Positions 59,523 through 64,000 of a DNA stretch of 64,000 bases are shown here, piece after piece. A program made the position numbers and the translations under genes. The notes under the pieces were generated by a model. The model ran no database searches, was not told the origin of the DNA, and saw nothing but the letters and a program-made list of their open reading frames with translations. Numbering within the stretch: position 1 is the stretch's first letter; every line of letters starts with the position of its first letter. This stretch comes from Micromonospora endolithica (GTDB taxonomy: Bacteria > Actinomycetota > Actinomycetes > Mycobacteriales > Micromonosporaceae), in NCBI RefSeq assembly GCF_003626595.1, contig NZ_RBAK01000003.1, forward strand, positions 372,001-436,000, in the 5' to 3' direction.

Positions 59523-59550
59523 TGCCAAAACCTTTTGGCAAAAGCTTTTG
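59523..59550. promoter_or_regulatory. Twin LacI-type operators before the fructan importer operon
   Basis: TGCCAAAACCTTTTGGCA (59523-59540, 8-bp arms) overlaps the perfect palindrome CAAAAGCTTTTG (59539-59550). They share TTTTGGCA, a half-site typical of LacI-family boxes, and lie between the LacI gene stop (59604) and the binding-protein start (59446). Confidence 0.82.
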
Positions 59551-59603
59551 GCAGAGCGTAGGAGCGCCCTGCGTGTCGGTCAAGTGTCGTTTCGGTAAAG
59601 CCG

Positions 59604-60614
59604 TCAGACGGACGCGCGCGGCACCAACGGGCACGCCAGGGCGGTGACGCCCGGCGCCGGGTCCCCGGCGACCAGGCGGTCGACGGCGTACCGGCCCATC
59701 TCCCGGTAGGGCAGCGCCACCGTGCTCAGCGCGGGGCGGAGATGGGCGGCGATCTCCTCGCGGTTGTCGAAGCCGATCACCGCGACGTCGTCCGGAACGC
59801 GCAGCCCGCGCTCCCGCAGCAGGTCGTACGCGCCCATCGCCATCCAGTCGTTCGCGCAGAACAGCGCGGTGGGCGGGTCGGGCAGGTCGAGCAGGTCGGC
59901 GGCCCGCGCGTACCCGGACTCCTGCCACCAGTCCCCGACCCGCACCAGACGCTCGTCGACGGTCAGCCCGGCCGCCGCGTGGGCGTCCCGCCAGCCCGCC
60001 AGCCGACCGGCGGAGGCCGGGTAGTCCGGCGGGCCGTTGACCAGGCCGACGCGGCGGTGCCCGGCCTCGATCAGCGTGGCGGTGGCGAGCCGTCCGCCCT
60101 GGCGCTCGTCCGGCACGACGGCGGGCAACCGCCGCTGGGCGTCGGCGCAGTTGACCAGCACGGTGGGCGGCAGGCCCCCCAGGTCGCCGTCGAGCGTCAG
60201 TTCCCGGTGGTGGTCGGTGGCGAGGAGCAGCCCCTCGGCCTGCCAGCGGATCATGGTGGCGGCGGTGTCGAGCATCGACTCCCCGACGCCGTCGGTGTCG
60301 ACGATCAACAGGGTCCGCCCGTGCCGCGTCGCGGCCTCCTGCGCGCCGGAGATGATGCCGACCGCGTACGGGGTGGTGGCGATGGCGTCGGTCACCAGGC
60401 CGAGGACACCGCTGCGGCGCGAGCGCAGGCCCCGGGCCAGCTCGTTCGGGCGGAAGCCGAGCTGCGCGACGGCGGCCCAGACCTTCGCCCGGGTGGCCTC
60501 CGGGATCGCCACGTCGGTGACCTCGTTGACCACGAACGACACCGTCGTGCGGGAGACGCCGGCCAGTCGCGCCACGTCCCGCTGGGACGGCCGCGCCGAC
60601 CGGTCGCTCGTCAC
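59604..60614 (-). CDS. LacI family transcriptional regulator (fructan locus, copy 2)
   Basis: A 336-residue repressor. Helix-turn-helix SQRDVARLAGVSRTTVSFVV, hinge region FRPNELARGLRSRRSGV and a sugar-binding core with LGLVTDAIATTPYAVGI and VIGFDNREEIAAHLRPALST. It is about as close to the copy at 54057 in layout as typical paralogues. It sits between the two fructan operons, divergent from the GH91 gene, and could bind TAACACGTGTTA (60672) or the sites at 59523. Start ATG/GTG near 60614. Confidence 0.93.
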   Translation of the reverse strand: MTSDRSARPSQRDVARLAGVSRTTVSFVVNEVTDVAIPEATRAKVWAAVAQLGFRPNELARGLRSRRSGVLGLVTDAIATTPYAVGIISGAQEAATRHGRTLLIVDTDGVGESMLDTAATMIRWQAEGLLLATDHHRELTLDGDLGGLPPTVLVNCADAQRRLPAVVPDERQGGRLATATLIEAGHRRVGLVNGPPDYPASAGRLAGWRDAHAAAGLTVDERLVRVGDWWQESGYARAADLLDLPDPPTALFCANDWMAMGAYDLLRERGLRVPDDVAVIGFDNREEIAAHLRPALSTVALPYREMGRYAVDRLVAGDPAPGVTALACPLVPRASV

Positions 60615-60644
60615 CGGCCGAGCCTATCGGTCGGCGTCAGTGTC

Positions 60645-60683
60645 TTGACAGCGTCCGGTGGGGGCGAGTACTAACACGTGTTA
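60645..60683 (+). promoter_or_regulatory. Promoter with overlapping LacI-type operator before the GH91 gene
   Basis: TTGACA (60645-60650), 18 bases, TACTAA (60669-60674) make a vegetative-type promoter. The perfect palindrome TAACACGTGTTA (60672-60683) overlaps the -10 box and start site, a classic repressor position. It differs in sequence from the operators at 59523, so the two LacI proteins may each have their own site. Confidence 0.75.
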
Positions 60684-60760
60684 ACGCCCGGTTGCCCGGT
60701 TGTTTCCCGCTCTCCCCGACCGTTCCGGCCCCCGCCGGCACCCCACCCCAGGAGAGTTCC

Positions 60761-60967
60761 ATGAGCGATCGTCACCTGCCCCGCCGTACCCTGCTGCGGG
60801 CCCTCTGCCTCGGCGCCGCCGCCGTGCCGGCCGCCACCGTCGCCGCCCCGGCCCGTGCCGCCGCGCGGCCGGCCGGGGCCCGCACCGTCACCGACGCGAC
60901 CCACGCCACCGCCCCGACCCCGGCCCGCCCCGCCCGCGCGCACCGGACGCTCATCGGCGTCCTCTGA
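60761..60967 (+). CDS. Tat signal peptide ORF, probably detached from the GH91 enzyme
   Basis: A 68-codon frame with GGAGAG upstream of ATG 60761. It encodes RHLPRRTLLRALCLGAAAV, then PAATVAAPARAAARPAGA, a textbook twin-arginine signal with AxA cleavage (near residue 33), and ends at TGA after a Pro/Ala/Thr/His-rich tail. No domain follows. Such a leader is expected on an extracellular inulin fructotransferase, and that enzyme's gene begins 79 bp downstream in another frame without a signal. Either a frameshift split one precursor or this is a separate tiny exported peptide. Confidence 0.7.
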   Translation: MSDRHLPRRTLLRALCLGAAAVPAATVAAPARAAARPAGARTVTDATHATAPTPARPARAHRTLIGVL

Positions 60968-61046
60968 CACCCGCGCCACCCGACCGGCCCCCGCCACCGC
61001 CCGGGCCGGCGGTGAACCCTGCCCACCACCACCGCGAGGGAGTCCC

Positions 61047-62252
61047 ATGTCCACCGTGTACGACGTGACCACCTGGACCGTGCCCGGCAACCCGGCCGTC
61101 ACCTGCTACACCGACGTCGGCGCCGTGATCAACAGCATCATCGCCGACATCAAGGCCAACCAGCCCAACCAGTGGAGCAAGCCCGGCGCGGTGATCTACC
61201 TGCCGCCCGGCGACTATCCCCTGAGGACCCGGGTGACCATCGACGTCAGCTACCTGACGATCAAGGGTTCCGGGCACGGCTTCACCTCCTCCAGCATCCG
61301 CTACAACTCCGGCGACACGTCGTCCTGGTGGGAGATCTGGCCCGGCGGCAGCCGGATCCGGGTGGAGAACACCGACGGTCGCGCCGAGGCCTTCCGGGTG
61401 GCGCGCGCCGGCAACCCCCGGCTCAGCTCGGTGGTGTTCGAGAATTTCTGCCTCGACGGGGTCTCCTTCACCGGCAACCAGAACTCCTACCGCAACGGGC
61501 GGGTCGGCATCCTGGTCGACACCGCCAACGACGCGTTCCGCATCGAGCGGATGGGCTTCGTCTACCTGGAACGCGCCCTGGTCGTCCGCGACGCCGACGC
61601 GCTCAGCGTCAGCGGCAACTTCATCGCCGAGTGCGGCAACTGCGTGGAGCTGATCGGCTCCGGGCAGGCGTCCAAGGTGACCGACAACCTGATCGGCGCC
61701 GGCTACGTCGGACGGTCCGTCTTCGCCGAGGGCCACGAGGGCCTGCTGGTCACCGCGAACAACATCTTCCCGCGGGGGGCGAGTCTGATCCACCTGAAGA
61801 ACACCAACCGGTCGTCGATCAGCGCCAACCGGCTGCACGGGTTCTACCCCGGCATGATCGTCTTCGAGGGGCTCAACAAGGAGAACCTGGTCAGCGGCAA
61901 CCACCTCCGCCGCGAGGCGGAGCCCTGGGGACCGATGCAGCCGTACGGCAACGGCCGCGACGACCTCTTCGGCGTCATCCAGATCCGCGGCGACAACAAC
62001 TTCGTCACCGGCAACATGATCGCCTGGTACGTCGACCCGACGAAGATCAGGCCGGTCGGCGCGACCCCGACGATGGTCCTGGTCGCCTCGGGCACCGGCA
62101 ACGTCGTGGCCACCAACCACATGGTGACCAACGTCGCCGCCAAGCACGTCGTGCTGGACGCCACCACCGTCGGCACCCGCGTGCTGGACAGCGGCACCGC
62201 CGCGCAGTTCCAGGCGTACACCACCAACCACGCCTTCCGGGCGACGCCGTGA
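61047..62252 (+). CDS. GH91 inulin fructotransferase (difructose-anhydride-forming)
   Basis: A 401-residue right-handed beta-helix enzyme. I recognise it from the close pattern of Arthrobacter/Bacillus inulin fructotransferases: YDVTTWTVPGNPAV, VINSIIADIKANQ, RAGNPRLSSVVFENFCLDGV, GFVYLERALVVRDADALSVS, FIAECGNCVEL and AEGHEGLLVTANNIFPRGAS. Asp184 and Glu195 have the 11-residue spacing of the catalytic pair described for a Bacillus enzyme. It would release DFA I or III from inulin; which one I cannot say, and the related cytoplasmic DFA III hydrolases are an alternative. The start lies only four codons before the conserved domain and no signal peptide is attached. It overlaps the GH32 gene by 4 bp. 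Confidence 0.88.
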   Translation: MSTVYDVTTWTVPGNPAVTCYTDVGAVINSIIADIKANQPNQWSKPGAVIYLPPGDYPLRTRVTIDVSYLTIKGSGHGFTSSSIRYNSGDTSSWWEIWPGGSRIRVENTDGRAEAFRVARAGNPRLSSVVFENFCLDGVSFTGNQNSYRNGRVGILVDTANDAFRIERMGFVYLERALVVRDADALSVSGNFIAECGNCVELIGSGQASKVTDNLIGAGYVGRSVFAEGHEGLLVTANNIFPRGASLIHLKNTNRSSISANRLHGFYPGMIVFEGLNKENLVSGNHLRREAEPWGPMQPYGNGRDDLFGVIQIRGDNNFVTGNMIAWYVDPTKIRPVGATPTMVLVASGTGNVVATNHMVTNVAAKHVVLDATTVGTRVLDSGTAAQFQAYTTNHAFRATP

Positions 62253-64000
62253 GGTCGCGTACCCGGCGCGGGGTGTGGCTCGCCCTCGTCGCGACCGTGG
62301 TGGCGCTGCTGCCGGGCGTGCCGGCGACGGCCGGCACTCCCGGCGACTACCCGGAGTTCCCCTACCCGGTGACCGCCTACACCGAGCCGCAGCGCGGCCA
62401 GTTCCACTTCAGCCCGCGCGGCGGATGGATGAACGACATCAACGCGCCGCTCTACCACAACGGCCTCTACCACGTGTTCTACCAGCACAACCCGCACGGG
62501 CTGGGCTGGGACACCATGCACTGGGGCCACGCCACCAGCCCCGACCTCGTGCACTGGACGCAGAAGCCGGTCGCCCTGGAACCGGGCGTGCACCCGGGCG
62601 ACCTGTGGTCCGGCGGGGGAGTGGTGGACACCGCCAACACCTCGGGCTTCAAGACCGGCGCCGACGCCCCGATCGTGGTGTTCACCGGCACCAACGGGGT
62701 CAGCGTCGCCTACAGCAACGACGGCGGGCGGACCTTCCAGAATCACGACGGTGGCCGCAAGGTGCTCAGCATGCCGGCCAACAGCCGCGACCCGAAGGTG
62801 TTCTGGCACGCGCCGACCGGCCGCTGGGTGATGGTGGTCTGGTCCGACAACGGCGGCAACGCCGCCCTCTTCTACACCTCACCCAACCTCCGCGACTGGA
62901 CCTACCGCAGCCGGTACGCCGCCGACTGGCTGCTGGAGTGCCCGGACCTGTTCGCCCTGCCGGTCGACGGCACCGGCCCGACCCGCTGGGTGCTCACCGA
63001 CGCCAGCGGCGAGTACGTGGTGGGCGGCTTCGACGGCACCACCTTCACCACCGGCCAGCCCGCCCCGCTGCGGATGGACCAGGGGCACAACAGCTACTTC
63101 GGCACCTTCTACGCCGGCCTGACCTTCGAGAACATGCCCGACGGGCGGGTCGTGCAGATGGCCTGGCAACCGGGCAACGCCGGCAGCGTCTGGACCGGCA
63201 ACGCGACCGTGCCGGCGCAGCTGGGCCTGCGCACCTACCCGGAGGGGATCCGGCTGACCCGGTTCCCGGTCGCCGAACTGGCCACCCTGCGTACCGGCAC
63301 GCAGACCTGGACCGGCCGGACGGTCACCGCCGACCCGGCGACCGACCCGCTCGCCGGGGTGAAGGCCGACACCTACGAGCTGGTGGCCGAGTTCGACACC
63401 GCCGCCAGCACCGCCACCCGCTTCGGCTTCGACCTGCACACCCGCGCCGACGGCACGTACGACCGGCGGGTCGCGTACGACCGCGCCGCGCAGACCCTGT
63501 ACGGGGCACCGCTCGCCCCGGTCGGCGGGCGGGTGAAGGTCCGGATCCTGGTCGACCGGGGGCAGTTGGAGATCTTCGGCAACGACGGCAAACTGTCCTG
63601 GACCGACAACGTCGCGTTCGACTCGGCCCCGGCCAGCCAGGGCGTCCGGCTGTTCGCCGAGGGCGGTTCGGTCCGCGTGGTGTCGCTGGCCCTGCACCGC
63701 ATCGGCTCCACCTGGGGGCGCGGCGAGTCCACGCTGGAGAGCAACCTTCCCGGCCCGTGGCGGGCGGCCGGCGGCACCTGGACCGACGTCACCGGCGGCA
63801 AGCGCGGCGACGCTACCGGCGACGGCTTCTACCTGAGCGCCGCCAGCGCCGGTGACGTCAGCTACGAGGCGGACCTGCGGCTGGACACCGCCGCCGCGGC
63901 GGGCATCACGTTCCGGGCCAGCGCCGACGGCGGCGCGCACTACACCGCCAACATCGACGCGGCCGGTCTGGTGAAGCTGTGGCGACCGGGCCGGGACATC
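62249..64000 (+). CDS. Secreted GH32 fructanase (levanase/inulinase), 3' end outside window
   Basis: 584 codons are visible and the frame is open at the edge. Signal peptide (RSRTRRGVWLALVATVVALL to about residue 31). GH32 propeller: nucleophile D63 in WMNDINAPLYHNGLYHVFYQ, transition-state stabiliser D181 in NSRDPKVFWH, acid/base E230 in LLECPDLF. WMNDINA replaces the common WMNDPNG. A beta-sandwich spans about 370-495; a further beta domain begins near 505 and is cut off. It should hydrolyse inulin or levan to fructose outside the cell. GTG 62249 overlaps the GH91 stop. Confidence 0.93.
   Translation, partial: MRSRTRRGVWLALVATVVALLPGVPATAGTPGDYPEFPYPVTAYTEPQRGQFHFSPRGGWMNDINAPLYHNGLYHVFYQHNPHGLGWDTMHWGHATSPDLVHWTQKPVALEPGVHPGDLWSGGGVVDTANTSGFKTGADAPIVVFTGTNGVSVAYSNDGGRTFQNHDGGRKVLSMPANSRDPKVFWHAPTGRWVMVVWSDNGGNAALFYTSPNLRDWTYRSRYAADWLLECPDLFALPVDGTGPTRWVLTDASGEYVVGGFDGTTFTTGQPAPLRMDQGHNSYFGTFYAGLTFENMPDGRVVQMAWQPGNAGSVWTGNATVPAQLGLRTYPEGIRLTRFPVAELATLRTGTQTWTGRTVTADPATDPLAGVKADTYELVAEFDTAASTATRFGFDLHTRADGTYDRRVAYDRAAQTLYGAPLAPVGGRVKVRILVDRGQLEIFGNDGKLSWTDNVAFDSAPASQGVRLFAEGGSVRVVSLALHRIGSTWGRGESTLESNLPGPWRAAGGTWTDVTGGKRGDATGDGFYLSAASAGDVSYEADLRLDTAAAAGITFRASADGGAHYTANIDAAGLVKLWRPGRDI

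Noticed and set aside
1-64000. Horizontal island, prophage or secondary-metabolite cluster
   Set aside because: Base composition and codon use look even throughout; no integrase, transposase, tRNA boundary, PKS or NRPS gene was seen.

Overview
The window is 64 kb of strongly GC-rich DNA. Codon third positions are nearly all G or C, GTG starts are common, and the gene families are typical of actinomycetes: paired Scr1/DUF397 regulators, PspC, DUF2795, DUF2267, DUF5941-type CDP-alcohol transferase, DUF6510 and MT0933-like antitoxin. The dispersed intergenic palindromes and overall content suggest a soil or plant-associated member of the Micromonosporaceae, probably Micromonospora; this is inference, because no rRNA or other phylogenetic marker lies in the window. 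I see no tRNA, rRNA, insertion sequence, CRISPR array, prophage or PKS/NRPS cluster.

Layout. 1-6.2 kb holds housekeeping and small metabolic genes (end of an MFS exporter, aldose epimerase, nitroreductase, glutaryl-CoA-dehydrogenase-like enzyme, DUF4230, PspC) and a repeat-rich gap. 6.2-14.8 kb carries L-serine dehydratase and a teichoic-acid-like polymer cluster (ABC-2 permease, ATPase, CDP-alcohol phosphotransferase, fused glycosyltransferase/glycerophosphotransferase), then a sugar-importer ATPase. 14.9-22 kb has regulators, a secreted esterase with a divergent TetR gene, an ArsR/SRPBCC operon and a miniature colicin-D-like toxin with a probable immunity gene. 22-30 kb has a beta-phosphoglucomutase/GH65 phosphorylase pair, small enzymes, an AI-2E-family transporter, a beta-propeller lipoprotein and a hemerythrin.

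30.5-39.1 kb may be a functional unit: two secreted cyanophycinase-like S51 peptidases, an RpiR regulator, an amino-acid-type ABC importer and an M20 peptidase. GTAAC/GTTAC palindromes stand before the second peptidase and before the importer. I propose extracellular cyanophycin-like polymer breakdown, dipeptide uptake and intracellular cleavage. 39-51.9 kb returns to mixed genes, including TerC behind a probable manganese (yybP-ykoY) riboswitch and a molybdopterin oxidoreductase/flavin reductase pair.

51.9-64 kb is the most striking region, a fructan locus. On the minus strand lie a sugar-binding lipoprotein, two permeases, a DUF2961/GH172 enzyme, a LacI repressor, a clan GH-J fructosidase-like protein and a PfkB fructokinase; a second LacI gene follows. 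On the plus strand lie a GH91 inulin fructotransferase and a secreted GH32 fructanase cut by the window end. Together they could turn inulin into difructose anhydride outside the cell, import it, open and hydrolyse it, and phosphorylate the fructose. A Tat signal ORF sits upstream of the GH91 gene in another frame, as if a frameshift had split the precursor.

A second theme is intergenic structure. Four copies of one palindromic family all lie between convergent gene ends. Other long inverted repeats, a 59-bp tandem repeat with an inverted copy 1.7 kb away, and a heptamer array complete the repeat content.
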